From: Peptococcaceae bacterium BRH_c23
GTDB taxonomy: Bacteria; Bacillota_B; Desulfitobacteriia; Desulfitobacteriales; Desulfitobacteriaceae
Reading direction: 5' to 3'
Length of the DNA stretch: 23,267 nt
Assembly (NCBI GenBank): GCA_000961805.1
Contig: LADV01000342.1
Coordinates: 1-23,267, forward strand
The notes below the pieces were generated by a model. The model worked only from the letters and a program-made list of their open reading frames with translations. It was not told the origin of the DNA and did no database searches. Position 1 is the stretch's first letter. Every line of letters begins with the position of its first letter. The translations under genes and the position numbers were made by a program. Positions 6,039 through 13,622 of this stretch are shown here, in pieces.

Positions 6039-8369
6039 ATGTATAGGCGGCTAGCATTTCGAATTGCTAATGCCGCCTTTATTATAGTTTGCCTTGTGTA
6101 TTTTACTGTTCTAGTCGGGCACCCATATGTAGGTCTTGGCATTGAAAGTAGGGAAGGAGAATGGAACGTTACTTTTAGTGATCCCCATGGCGAGGGTTAT
6201 CGATTGGGGATTCGTGTAGGGGATATGGTTTTAAAAATTGATAACGACGACCCAGGAAAGTATCCTTCTACTGAAAAGTGGGGTGAGATAGAAGGAGCCT
6301 CAACGATTACCGTAAAAAGTTCTGGAGAGCCGATTAGAGTTGTCCAAATAGCTAAACCGCCTTTAACATATACATTGCTAAGTGAACTCCCGATGGCGGC
6401 TCTAGGATTTATCTTTTGGCTGGTAGGTCTTGTTACAGTATTTAAGCGACCTTTCCTAGTACAAGCTCGTGCTATATTCTGGTTAAATTGGCTCGTCGGA
6501 TTAGTCATAATTTTAGCCCCTGCCTCAAGTCGTGGATTGATATTGGCGAGGGAACTTGAGGTAATCGGTTTCTCGATCGTACCAGTCCTATTGGTGAATT
6601 TTGTTTCTGTTTTGAATAACACACTTAATAGATTAAATCGACTTATAATTTGGGTCTTATGCCTAATTTCTGCACTTGTAGTTACGATTCTAATTTTAAA
6701 AGGGTTAGGAGCTGTTTTTGCGGTTGTAGAAATAAGAAAACTGGCGCTAGCCAATGGGCTGATCGGTACCGTTACAGTTTTATGGAATTTAGTTAGACTT
6801 GTTAAATTACCCACTGATAAACCCGAGAAGAACCAGGCAACTATTGTGTTTGCAGGATTAGCAATGGGGTTGTTGCCTTTTATTATACTTACAGCGATTC
6901 CAATCCTCCTTGATATTGACTTTCTCGTTAATCCTAAGATTAGTACTCTCTTTATTGCGATTGTTCCGATTACCCTTAGTTATGTTGTCGTAAATGAGAG
7001 CTTGCCGGATGGTCGTAAGTTCTTTCACTTTATTATTAGTTCTTTAGTTTCTGGTATTCTAACAAGCTGGTTTTTTACTTGGTTTTTACTGCTAATAGGT
7101 GTTATTAAAAAGTTAAAAAGTGAGACTTATCTATTAGTGTTGTCTTTAATCATAATGGCACTATTCATCTTTAATCTTTTTAAAGCTTTATTACATTATG
7201 CAATTGATATGATCCTTGGTACGGATGGGAATTCTAGAATTGAAAATAAAAACGTTGAACTAAATGGAAATCCGTCTTCTGTGAATGAAGCTTTAATAGT
7301 AGAAGAGTTAGTAAAGCAACTTGGGCTTGAAGGCGCCTTTGTTATAGCAGAGGATATGAAAGGTTGGTACACAAAAAGTGCTGTAGGACGATACCTTGGA
7401 AATACAACAGAACAAGCAATCATGGAGGATTATTACCGAACAGCTAAAAGCACAAGTCATTCCATTAAAACTTTTTCTAGCGATTTTCCTGTGGAGATGT
7501 ATATACCCTTTGTTTCTGACGATTTTACATGTGGAATGTTCCTAGGCCATCGTCGTTCCCATATCAGATTTCAATCAAATGAGATACTGCTGCTAACTTC
7601 GGTGTGTTATCAAATAGGTCAACGCCTCAAAGCGATCCGTTTCATAAAGCAATTGTCTAGGGAAATAAACGTAATGGACAAAAAGTCTCGGGAATCACAA
7701 CGAAGAAGCCAGGGACTGGAAGTAATCAATCGATTATTGTTTAGTAACCTCGAGGAAGAAAAGAAAGTTTTAGCGCGGGAAATACATGACGGATCATTAC
7801 AGATAGGCTTGGATCTAAACCGGAGGATGAAGGAATTAATTGCGAATTTTTCGACTGAGAATAATAGTTTTTATACTGTCTCAGTTATGCAGGATATGAT
7901 AGAGGATTTGAATTACGAACTTCGTTCAATATGTAGTAATTTACGTCCATCCTCTTTGAGGGATTTGGGTCTTATTCCTGCAGTCGAGGTTCTGTTTCAG
8001 CAAATCATGCAAAAAGAGCTTTTAGTAATATTTCTAGAAGTAATAGGAATGGGTAGAGAACATCGGTTTAAAGAGGATATTGAAGTGGTAGCATTTCGCT
8101 TTTTGCAAGAAGGAATTAATAACGTTGTGAAGCACTCAGGTTCGACCAAAGCAAATGTCACCATTACCCTGGAAGATGAGAGACTTGAAATGATCATTAA
8201 TGATTCCGGTAAAGGGTTTGACCCCCAGAAGATCGCCGATTGGTCTCTAGTGGGCAATCATTTCGGAATAATTGGAATGAAAGAAAGAATAGAAAGCTTA
8301 GGTGGGGAGTTTTATATTACTTCAAATATTGATCATGGGGTAACGCTTAAGGCTTCTATTCCTATTTAA
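6039..8369 (+). CDS. comP: ComP-like pheromone sensor histidine kinase
   Basis: This large membrane kinase is about 776 residues from the ATG at 6039; two TTG codons at 6027 and 6030 would add a few residues and overlap comQ. A first membrane span (about residues 6-23) is followed by an extracellular PDZ-like segment of about 80 residues (GYRLGIRVGDMVLKID) and then about nine further spans up to about residue 390. This is the ten-span plus PDZ layout known for Bacillus ComP. A GAF-like region follows. The HisKA_3 dimerisation box carries the phospho-acceptor His at about residue 583 (LAREIHDGSLQIG). The HATPase domain shows an N box (EGINNVVKHSG), G1 (NDSGKGFD) and G2 (HFGIIGMKERIE). It would sense the modified ComX peptide and phosphorylate the ComA homologue encoded 80 bp downstream. 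Confidence 0.92.
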   Translation: MYRRLAFRIANAAFIIVCLVYFTVLVGHPYVGLGIESREGEWNVTFSDPHGEGYRLGIRVGDMVLKIDNDDPGKYPSTEKWGEIEGASTITVKSSGEPIRVVQIAKPPLTYTLLSELPMAALGFIFWLVGLVTVFKRPFLVQARAIFWLNWLVGLVIILAPASSRGLILARELEVIGFSIVPVLLVNFVSVLNNTLNRLNRLIIWVLCLISALVVTILILKGLGAVFAVVEIRKLALANGLIGTVTVLWNLVRLVKLPTDKPEKNQATIVFAGLAMGLLPFIILTAIPILLDIDFLVNPKISTLFIAIVPITLSYVVVNESLPDGRKFFHFIISSLVSGILTSWFFTWFLLLIGVIKKLKSETYLLVLSLIIMALFIFNLFKALLHYAIDMILGTDGNSRIENKNVELNGNPSSVNEALIVEELVKQLGLEGAFVIAEDMKGWYTKSAVGRYLGNTTEQAIMEDYYRTAKSTSHSIKTFSSDFPVEMYIPFVSDDFTCGMFLGHRRSHIRFQSNEILLLTSVCYQIGQRLKAIRFIKQLSREINVMDKKSRESQRRSQGLEVINRLLFSNLEEEKKVLAREIHDGSLQIGLDLNRRMKELIANFSTENNSFYTVSVMQDMIEDLNYELRSICSNLRPSSLRDLGLIPAVEVLFQQIMQKELLVIFLEVIGMGREHRFKEDIEVVAFRFLQEGINNVVKHSGSTKANVTITLEDERLEMIINDSGKGFDPQKIADWSLVGNHFGIIGMKERIESLGGEFYITSNIDHGVTLKASIPI

Positions 8370-8449
8370 AGATTATAATGAGTAATGGTTAGGCGAAGTT
8401 AGTGTAATTATCAGGTAGACATGGGGATGCTAGTAGAGGAGGAATTATT

Positions 8450-9139
8450 ATGGTCTCTGGCTCGGAGAAGACTATAAGAGTGGTAGTAGTGGATGACCAT
8501 ACACTCTTTGCGGAAGGTACTGTAGCATTGCTATCTTCTGAGCCTTATATTTCTGTAGTGGGAACTGCTAAGAATGGACGTGATTGTTTAAAAATAGTGA
8601 AGACGGAATATCCGGACGTGGTATTACTTGATATTAATCTTCCGGATTTCTGTGGCACTGATTTAATAGAGAAAATTAAAGAGCTAGCTTCAAATGTCAG
8701 TATTATTATGCTTACTGGACAAAACCCAGAAGAGTATGTTAATGACTCCTTAAATAAAGGTGCCCATGGCTTTCTTCTTAAAGACTGTTCAAAAACGGAA
8801 ATGACTACGGCAATAATACAGGCCTCTAGTGGTAAGTACTATTTTTCCCAAAATATGGCCCAATATCTTAGATCTGTGATTGTTGGCGAAGAGATTAGTA
8901 CCAATATTATAGAGGCCGAAAAAATCCATGGTACATCACTTACTCCAAAGGAAATAGAAATAATAGACTTGATTGCCCAGGGCTTGCGCAATAGAGAAAT
9001 CGCTGCCACGTTGGGCATTAAAAACCGCACTGTGGACTTCCATGTTAGCAACATACTGTCAAAGTTAGGCGTTAAATCCCGTTTAGAAGCTGTATTGATT
9101 TATACAAAAGACAAAATGGAAAGCGCTAAGATTAGTTAA
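8450..9139 (+). CDS. comA: ComA-like response regulator (NarL/LuxR family)
   Basis: The 229-residue product has an N-terminal receiver domain: acidic pair D15/D16 in VVVVDDHTLF, phospho-acceptor D61 in VVLLDINLPD, Thr in IIMLTGQ, and Lys in GFLLKD at 111. It has a C-terminal LuxR-type helix-turn-helix at about 164-219 (LTPKEIEIIDLIAQGLRNRE, then TVDFHVSNILSKLGV). Phosphorylated by the neighbouring ComP, it should dimerise and activate transcription. The strong site GAGGAGGAATTATT precedes the ATG. It ends just before a hairpin terminator, beyond which lies one of the two tandem-dyad promoters, an attractive candidate target. No autoregulatory dyad of that type lies upstream of the cassette itself. 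Confidence 0.92.
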   Translation: MVSGSEKTIRVVVVDDHTLFAEGTVALLSSEPYISVVGTAKNGRDCLKIVKTEYPDVVLLDINLPDFCGTDLIEKIKELASNVSIIMLTGQNPEEYVNDSLNKGAHGFLLKDCSKTEMTTAIIQASSGKYYFSQNMAQYLRSVIVGEEISTNIIEAEKIHGTSLTPKEIEIIDLIAQGLRNREIAATLGIKNRTVDFHVSNILSKLGVKSRLEAVLIYTKDKMESAKIS

Positions 9140-9156
9140 GAGAGTGATCTAAAATT

Positions 9157-9199
9157 GAATGCAAAAGAGTCACACATGATGTGTGGCTCTTTTGCATTC
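9157..9199 (+). terminator. Strong hairpin terminator closing the comXQPA cassette
   Basis: Two 20-base arms (9157-9176 and 9180-9199) pair with a single G-T position around a 3-base loop (TGA). The descending arm contains CTCTTTT, and the ascending arm contains AAAAGAG, so the structure could stop transcription on both strands. It isolates comA from the polysaccharide promoter that starts 20 bp downstream. Confidence 0.88.
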
Positions 9200-9217
9200 T
9201 GCTATCAATTTTGAATT

Positions 9218-9298
9218 AACCTGTAGGAAATACCGTGGAATTTATTTATTTATCCTGTAGCTTACACGGATGTACAAATATTGGAGGCGTCTTATAAT
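9218..9298 (+). promoter_or_regulatory. Activator-type promoter with two tandem dyad operators (copy 2)
   Basis: This copy repeats the element at 138-219. Dyads CCTGTAG-gaaa-TACCGTGG (from 9220) and CCTGTAG-ctta-CACGG (9254-9269) start 34 bp apart. TATAAT lies at 9293-9298, exactly 39 bp after the start of the second dyad, as in copy 1, and the -35 position is again ATGTAC. The dyads, the AT-rich stretch between them (TTTATTTATT), the block from the second dyad to ACAAAT, and the -10 box with CTTATAATAAGTCA are nearly identical, while the sequences on either side are not. Such selective conservation indicates function. It should drive the polysaccharide operon from 9385 or 9513 onward. The leader (about 9305-9512) holds a small ORF and a weak hairpin CACCTT (9324-9329)/AAGGTG (9340-9345). 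Confidence 0.78.
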
Positions 9299-9384
9299 AA
9301 GTCAAAATAGGGGAAGTGGTTCACACCTTTTACATCACCAAGGTGACATTAGGCCTTAAATAGAGGAAGAGAGGGGTGCCGGAT

Positions 9385-9519
9385 ATGAAGTTGATACCGT
9401 CAGGGGGTTCAGGGAAAACACCGCTATTGGATCATATATCGGAATGTAATCATATGGTACTCTTAGCGGATTCCACGAGAAGAATACTTCATCTCCAAGG
9501 GGGTGAGAGAAAATGTTAA
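9385..9519 (+). CDS. Small 44-codon ORF overlapping the sugar transferase start
   Basis: ATG at 9385 opens a 44-residue frame (MKLIPSGGSGKTPLLDHISE..., ending GGERKC) whose stop TAA at 9517-9519 overlaps the next gene's ATG at 9513 by seven bases. A GAGAGGGG site lies 8-10 bases upstream. The overlap suggests translational coupling. The part DHISECNHMVLLADSTRR with ILHL faintly resembles the opening strands of a PAS domain, and GGSGKT looks like a P-loop fragment, but the peptide is too short for either to work alone. It could be a genuine small protein, a coupling leader or the remnant of a longer regulator. No function is claimed. Confidence 0.45.
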   Translation: MKLIPSGGSGKTPLLDHISECNHMVLLADSTRRILHLQGGERKC

Positions 9520-10904
9520 GAGAATACGGGGCCATATTAGATGATATTTCCCAGTTAGTAGATTTAATTGTCCTTGGTTTAGGGTTTTTCTTTACTGTGG
9601 GGCTTTATCAATATAAACATGCTATGCCTGGGAGTGCTTGGGAACAATACTTTCTTATATTTTTGGTTTACAGCTTATGCTGGATGATTAGCTCTAACAT
9701 TAATCGAGTTTACCAGTCTAGGCGATTTATGTCCGCAGGTTTGGAAACCAAGCAGCTCATTAAAGCGCATGTAGTTACCTTTGCCATAACCATTGCGTCC
9801 GTTACATTATACGAGCCCTCGTTGATACATAACCGATTTGTATTTTACTTTGAGGCTACAGCGCTGTGTCTCACGTTAGGTGTACATTTAATGGTTCGAC
9901 TGATGCTGCAAGCTTGGCGTACGATAGGAAGAGATACACGTTATGTGCTAATCCTTGGTAGCGGACAAGCTGCTCACTCCTATTTAGATAAAGTCAATGA
10001 AAATCCTCAGTTGGGTTACAAAGTGGTCGGTTATTTAGCCCCTGAACGCAATGGTCTGGAGATACCTTACTTAGGTGATTATTCAAATCTCCAAACCGTA
10101 ATAGGTATGAAAATAGTAGATCTTACGGTTATCACAGCACCATTGTCAGATGAACGGGTGAAGAATTGTCTTGAATTACTGGATCTCATGGGGAAAACAT
10201 TAACGGTTCTACTTGATGAGACAGTAGCTAAAGTTGCTCGGAGTAGACCGATTGATTTTGGTGGACTTCCGATGGTTACCTATGATGGTCGTCCAAGACT
10301 ACCTGTGCAGGAATTAGCCAAGAGGGGCATGGATGTTGTTCTTACGGGTATTAGTCTTGTAGTTATAAGTCCGATTCTGTTGGCAATTGCGATCGCTATT
10401 AAAGTTTCATCTGAGGGGCCGGTTTTTTTTCCTCAAGAACGTGTGGGCTTAAATGGTCGGATCTTCAAGATGTATAAATTCAGATCGATGGTTGTGGATG
10501 CGGAAAAACTTAAGTCCAAGTTAGCTCATCTTAATGAGATGAGTGGACCGGTGTTTAAGATTACAAACGATCCTCGGGTTACTCCGGTCGGAAGGTTTTT
10601 AAGGAAGACGAGTTTGGACGAGTTGCCACAGTTATGGAACATATTCTTGGGCGAAATGAGTTTGGTCGGACCACGCCCTCCATTGCCGAGTGAGGTTAAT
10701 ATGTATGATCCGAAGCATCGAAAGAGGTTGGCAGTTAGGCCGGGGATTACATGTATTTGGCAGATTAGTGGGCGGAATCAAGTAGATTTTGATGAGTGGA
10801 TGGAAATGGATGCAGAGTATGTGGAACGATGGTCGTTATGGATGGATTTAGCGATATTGGCAAAGACGGTGCCGGTAGTGTTGGTGGGGAGAGGAGCGAG
10901 TTAA
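9513..10904 (+). CDS. Initiating sugar-1-phosphate transferase to undecaprenyl phosphate (CpsE/WbaP-like)
   Basis: The 463-residue membrane enzyme starts polysaccharide synthesis by moving a sugar-1-phosphate from its UDP donor to undecaprenyl phosphate. Four or so membrane spans fill roughly residues 10-130. A CoA-binding-like nucleotide fold follows (VLILGSGQAAHSYLDKV, about 145-161). After a further span, the C-terminal bacterial sugar transferase domain (PF02397) starts near residue 270 (KRGMDVVL). It shows the conserved PQERVGLNGRIFKMYKFRSM, DELPQLWNIFLGEMSLVGPR and RPGITCIWQISGRN blocks. The length is typical of the family. AAGGGGGTGAGAG supplies the ribosome site. Glucose or galactose is the usual substrate, but specificity cannot be read here. 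It is the first large gene after the operator-bearing promoter, fitting regulated commitment to polymer synthesis. Confidence 0.94.
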   Translation: MLREYGAILDDISQLVDLIVLGLGFFFTVGLYQYKHAMPGSAWEQYFLIFLVYSLCWMISSNINRVYQSRRFMSAGLETKQLIKAHVVTFAITIASVTLYEPSLIHNRFVFYFEATALCLTLGVHLMVRLMLQAWRTIGRDTRYVLILGSGQAAHSYLDKVNENPQLGYKVVGYLAPERNGLEIPYLGDYSNLQTVIGMKIVDLTVITAPLSDERVKNCLELLDLMGKTLTVLLDETVAKVARSRPIDFGGLPMVTYDGRPRLPVQELAKRGMDVVLTGISLVVISPILLAIAIAIKVSSEGPVFFPQERVGLNGRIFKMYKFRSMVVDAEKLKSKLAHLNEMSGPVFKITNDPRVTPVGRFLRKTSLDELPQLWNIFLGEMSLVGPRPPLPSEVNMYDPKHRKRLAVRPGITCIWQISGRNQVDFDEWMEMDAEYVERWSLWMDLAILAKTVPVVLVGRGAS

Positions 10905-10912
10905 TAAGTAAC

Positions 10913-11425
10913 ATGAAGAGCATTAAAGAAAAAAACAAATCAAAACATTCTTTAAATATAAATAATAGCGACACAAGAAAACCAAAGGTCTGTCTTGTAT
11001 CCTCATCGGGCGGTCATTGGGAGCAGCTCCAAAAGCTACAGCCTCTCATTGATAAATACGATGGTTTCTTTGTAACCGAGAAAACGCAGTTTGAAGCCAA
11101 AGCAAAATATTTTATGTTACAGACGGATTTGAAAGATAAGCTGATGCCTTTCAAGATGCTCTATAATGCTACGAAAACATTGATGATATGGATAAGAGAG
11201 AAGCCTGATTTCATTATAACAACTGGAACCATGGTTGCTTATCCTTTCTATTTATTAACCGTGTTATTTCACAAAAAATTTGTTTTCATAGAAACCTTTG
11301 GCAGGGCAGACATGCCAACCGTGGCCGGTCTCAAAATGGAAAAGCATACAGATTTATTTATTGTCCAGTGGGAGACCCAGAAGAAATTCTATAAGAGTGC
11401 AATTTACGGGGGGTGTCTGTATTGA
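10913..11425 (+). CDS. PssD/Cps14F-like (Alg14-type) glycosyltransferase partner subunit
   Basis: I take the ATG at 10913, nine bases after the previous stop, giving about 170 residues. An upstream in-frame extension to 10796 lies inside the sugar transferase gene and has no family likeness. Conserved features are VCLVSSSGGHWEQL near residue 30, a central hydrophobic segment for membrane attachment (TMVAYPFYLLTVLF), and FIETFGRADMPTVAGL. In PssD/PssE and Cps14F/Cps14G pairs this subunit anchors or stimulates the catalytic subunit, as Alg14 does for Alg13. The partner is encoded next with a 13-base overlap, so the two should be made in equal amounts and form one enzyme adding the second sugar to the lipid carrier. 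Confidence 0.88.
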   Translation: MKSIKEKNKSKHSLNINNSDTRKPKVCLVSSSGGHWEQLQKLQPLIDKYDGFFVTEKTQFEAKAKYFMLQTDLKDKLMPFKMLYNATKTLMIWIREKPDFIITTGTMVAYPFYLLTVLFHKKFVFIETFGRADMPTVAGLKMEKHTDLFIVQWETQKKFYKSAIYGGCLY

Positions 11426-11925
11426 TTTTTGTATGCGTTGGTTCCCGGAACTACCCTTTCAATCGCCTATTCGTGAAGTTGGACGAGTTGTGTGAAGTGG
11501 GAATCATAAAGGAAGAAATATTTGCTCAGATTGGTACTTCTACCTATCAGCCAAAACATTTTGAATACAGGGATTTTCTTTCTCAAGAGGAATTTCAGGA
11601 AAAAGTGAATGCAGCGGATATCGTCATAAGTCACGGAGCATCCGGCTCCATTATGAAAGCCTTAAATGCAGGAAAGAAAGTCATTGCTGTTACTAGGCTT
11701 GAAAAATACGGTGAGCATATCAATGACCATCAAATACAAAATAATGAAGCATTTGCAGCAAACAAATATGTGCTTGCGGTGTTTGAGCATGACATGGAGG
11801 ATTTAGGGGCAGCAGTGCAAGCTTATTATGAGGGTACGGCTGATGTTGTTCCTTGGAAAAATAAAGACCCGATGGCGATTGTCAATATGATTCAGGAGTT
11901 TATTCAGGAGAATTGGTGTGACTGA
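11413..11925 (+). CDS. PssE/Cps14G-like (Alg13-type) glycosyltransferase catalytic subunit
   Basis: The 170-residue product starts at a GTG (11413) inside the end of the previous gene. It matches the C-terminal half of GT28-type enzymes: N-terminal strand IFVCVGSRNYPFNRLF, then the UDP-sugar binding region ISHGASGSIMKALNAGKKVI with RLEKYGEHINDHQ. In Streptococcus type 14 the equivalent pair adds a beta-1,4-galactose to glucose-lipid; the sugar used here is unknown. Its last codons, together with its stop region, are partly duplicated at 12990-13038 beyond the acyltransferase gene, evidence of a past recombination at this point. Confidence 0.9.
   Translation: MSVLIFVCVGSRNYPFNRLFVKLDELCEVGIIKEEIFAQIGTSTYQPKHFEYRDFLSQEEFQEKVNAADIVISHGASGSIMKALNAGKKVIAVTRLEKYGEHINDHQIQNNEAFAANKYVLAVFEHDMEDLGAAVQAYYEGTADVVPWKNKDPMAIVNMIQEFIQENWCD
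11875..11918 (+). repeat. Duplicated gene-end segment, copy 1 (inside the PssE-like gene)
   Basis: This 44-base segment, ending in GAGTTTATTCAGGAGAATTGGTG, encodes the last residues (MIQEFIQENW) of the PssE-like protein and includes the ribosome site of the O-acyltransferase gene. A diverged second copy lies about 1.1 kb downstream at 12990-13038. Confidence 0.75.
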
Positions 11926-12991
11926 TAAAGAGGCAGGGAGAGCTGAAAGTAAGCGTGAGTATTGGTTAGATGTTGCAAAGGGAGAAGCAATTATAGCTGT
12001 AGTGATGGGGCATGTGGTTGCGTCTTATCATAATTCAGGGCTTCTGTTAGAGGCCACAGGATTTAATTTTGTACATAGTTTTATTGCGAGTTTTCAGATG
12101 CCTTTGTTCTTTGTTATTAGTGGTTATCTATATCGGGTAACTGATCAACGGGACGTTACCCTAGGGAACAAGATAGGTAAAAAGGTGTTAAGTTACGGTA
12201 TACCATACATTATATTTTCAATTGGTTACTGGATTTTGAAAGCATTTACATCAGGCTATGTAAATACGAAACTAGATATTTCTGACTTGATTTTAATTCC
12301 AGTGTATCCCATCAGTTTCATGTGGTTTATCTACGCTTTGATGGTGATTACCATAATTGCTATTCTGTTGGACAGCCGGAATTATAATAAAAAAGTAATT
12401 TTAGCGGTCAGTTTTATCGCCATGTTGATATTGCCTTATATAAGTAAGTTAGAGATTTTAAGTCAGATTAATTTTACTGATACGTTTCTATATGATGTAT
12501 TAAAATGGTTCTTTTATTTTTACTTAGGTGCCCATGCAGGAGCTTCCTTTATAAAATGGCTTGAAGTTAATAAAAAAAATAATACCATGTTCATTTTAAA
12601 CGGAATAGCGATGGTAGCCCTGGTGATTATTAGCTTTAATTTTGTACAGATAAATTCGCTTTCAATTATTGGTGTGATAAAAGCATTCTTATGTATAACT
12701 TTTTTCCTACAGCTGAGTTATCGAATCGTTCAAAATAAAATACTTGAACACATTGGAAAGAATTCATTTCCAATTTATCTAATACATGGAGTTGTAATAG
12801 CAGCCACCAGGATAATTATGGATAGACTTGGAATTTTAATTGCAGGGGGGTGGAGCCAGTTATGTATATGTACGATAGCCGGAACCATTCTTCCATTAAT
12901 GTTATATAAGATATGTCAGAAAATATGGGTTATAGATTTTTGCTTTTATCCTAATCGGTATCTTGGCAGCGATAAGTATCAAAATAAGTGA
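11918..12991 (+). CDS. Membrane acyltransferase, acyltransferase_3 family (polysaccharide O-acetylation)
   Basis: The 357-residue integral membrane protein has about ten hydrophobic spans. It has the acyltransferase_3 (PF01757) N-terminal signature: REYWLDVAKGEAI, then the likely catalytic His in VVMGHVVASYH, then SFQMPLFFVISGYLYR. Such enzymes move acetyl groups from the cytoplasm to sugars of surface polymers. It starts at a GTG (11918) overlapping the end of the PssE-like gene by eight bases, with AGGAG seven bases upstream. The gene is bracketed by the duplicated segment 11875-11918/12990-13038, so it may have been inserted between the glycosyltransferase and the hexapeptide acetyltransferase, or the flanking genes may have been brought together by recombination. 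Confidence 0.88.
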   Translation: MTDKEAGRAESKREYWLDVAKGEAIIAVVMGHVVASYHNSGLLLEATGFNFVHSFIASFQMPLFFVISGYLYRVTDQRDVTLGNKIGKKVLSYGIPYIIFSIGYWILKAFTSGYVNTKLDISDLILIPVYPISFMWFIYALMVITIIAILLDSRNYNKKVILAVSFIAMLILPYISKLEILSQINFTDTFLYDVLKWFFYFYLGAHAGASFIKWLEVNKKNNTMFILNGIAMVALVIISFNFVQINSLSIIGVIKAFLCITFFLQLSYRIVQNKILEHIGKNSFPIYLIHGVVIAATRIIMDRLGILIAGGWSQLCICTIAGTILPLMLYKICQKIWVIDFCFYPNRYLGSDKYQNK

Positions 12992-13038
12992 GATTGACAT
13001 TATGATATGATTGATGAGTTTATTCAGGTAAATTGGTG
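12990..13038 (+). repeat. Duplicated gene-end segment, copy 2 (remnant of a PssE-like 3' end)
   Basis: The gap before the hexapeptide acetyltransferase gene matches 11875-11918 at most positions, apart from a five-base insertion. It still reads in frame as [10 protein letters not shown] followed by TGA (13007-13039), against MIQEFIQENW-CD in the intact gene. It is therefore the tail of another, related glycosyltransferase gene and not a simple tandem copy. It supplies the GGTGAGG ribosome site for the next gene. Confidence 0.75.
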
Positions 13039-13050
13039 AGGTTGAGTGTC

Positions 13051-13554
13051 ATGAAAAGAATGAGTTGGAAAGAAAAAATAAGAATCATCATAAGACTTAG
13101 TCTATCAAACTCTGGCAGGAAAAAGGCGAATTATTTAAAGGAAAAAGGGATCTTCAAGGCATTTGGTGACAATAACTTTTGGTATTCTCGCATTATACCA
13201 GCTGATCCGCATTTAATTACTATTCATGATAATGTAAAAGTAGCAACTGATGTGTATTTTTGCACACACGATGTATTACATGATTTATTTAATGATGAAT
13301 GCAAACTTCAGAATTCTTCGGTGAGGTATAAGCGATATAGTGGAGAGATTGAGTTGCTTACCAACGTTTTCATCGGAGCCAAGTCCGTTATTATGTACGG
13401 GGTGAAAATTGGCCCAAATGCAATTGTAGCGGTTGGCAGTGTTGTAACAAAGGATGTTCCAGAGGGATGTGTCGTTGGTGGGAATCCCGCAAAGGTTATT
13501 GGTAAATATGAGGATGTAGCTTCAAAACGAAAGATTTGGTCTCAAGAAAATTAA
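13051..13554 (+). CDS. Left-handed beta-helix (hexapeptide) O-acetyltransferase
   Basis: The product is about 167 residues from the ATG at 13051, with GGTGAGG eight bases upstream; an in-frame TTG at 13033 would lie within the recombination remnant and is less likely. The C-terminal half has hexapeptide repeats typical of the serine/galactoside/maltose acetyltransferase family: [20 protein letters not shown] and then [45 protein letters not shown] supplies the usual catalytic histidine region. It uses acetyl-CoA in the cytoplasm, probably on a sugar nucleotide or lipid-linked repeat unit. Together with the membrane acyltransferase it suggests two acetylation sites on the polymer. Confidence 0.88.
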   Translation: MKRMSWKEKIRIIIRLSLSNSGRKKANYLKEKGIFKAFGDNNFWYSRIIPADPHLITIHDNVKVATDVYFCTHDVLHDLFNDECKLQNSSVRYKRYSGEIELLTNVFIGAKSVIMYGVKIGPNAIVAVGSVVTKDVPEGCVVGGNPAKVIGKYEDVASKRKIWSQEN

Positions 13555-13622
13555 ACCCATTATCTTAATAGAGTTTGGATTTAAATATAAAGTACAGTTT
13601 GAGATAAGCGAAGGGGTGAATT

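Noticed and set aside
6197..6814. 205-codon minus-strand frame opposite comP
   Set aside because: Lies wholly opposite the membrane part of the sensor kinase; its low-complexity translation mirrors that coding strand.
7379..7401. Third CCTGTAG-like dyad (CTGTAGgacgaTACCTTGG) inside comP
   Set aside because: Single half-matching site in coding sequence, with no second dyad and no -10 box at the fixed distance.
9385..9519. Possibility that the 44-codon ORF is DegQ, the small regulator near comQ in Bacillus
   Set aside because: Length is similar but the sequence and predicted character do not resemble DegQ as I recall it.
10796..10912. Upstream extension of the PssD-like gene
   Set aside because: This part is the sugar transferase gene read in another frame; family members begin near the ATG at 10913.
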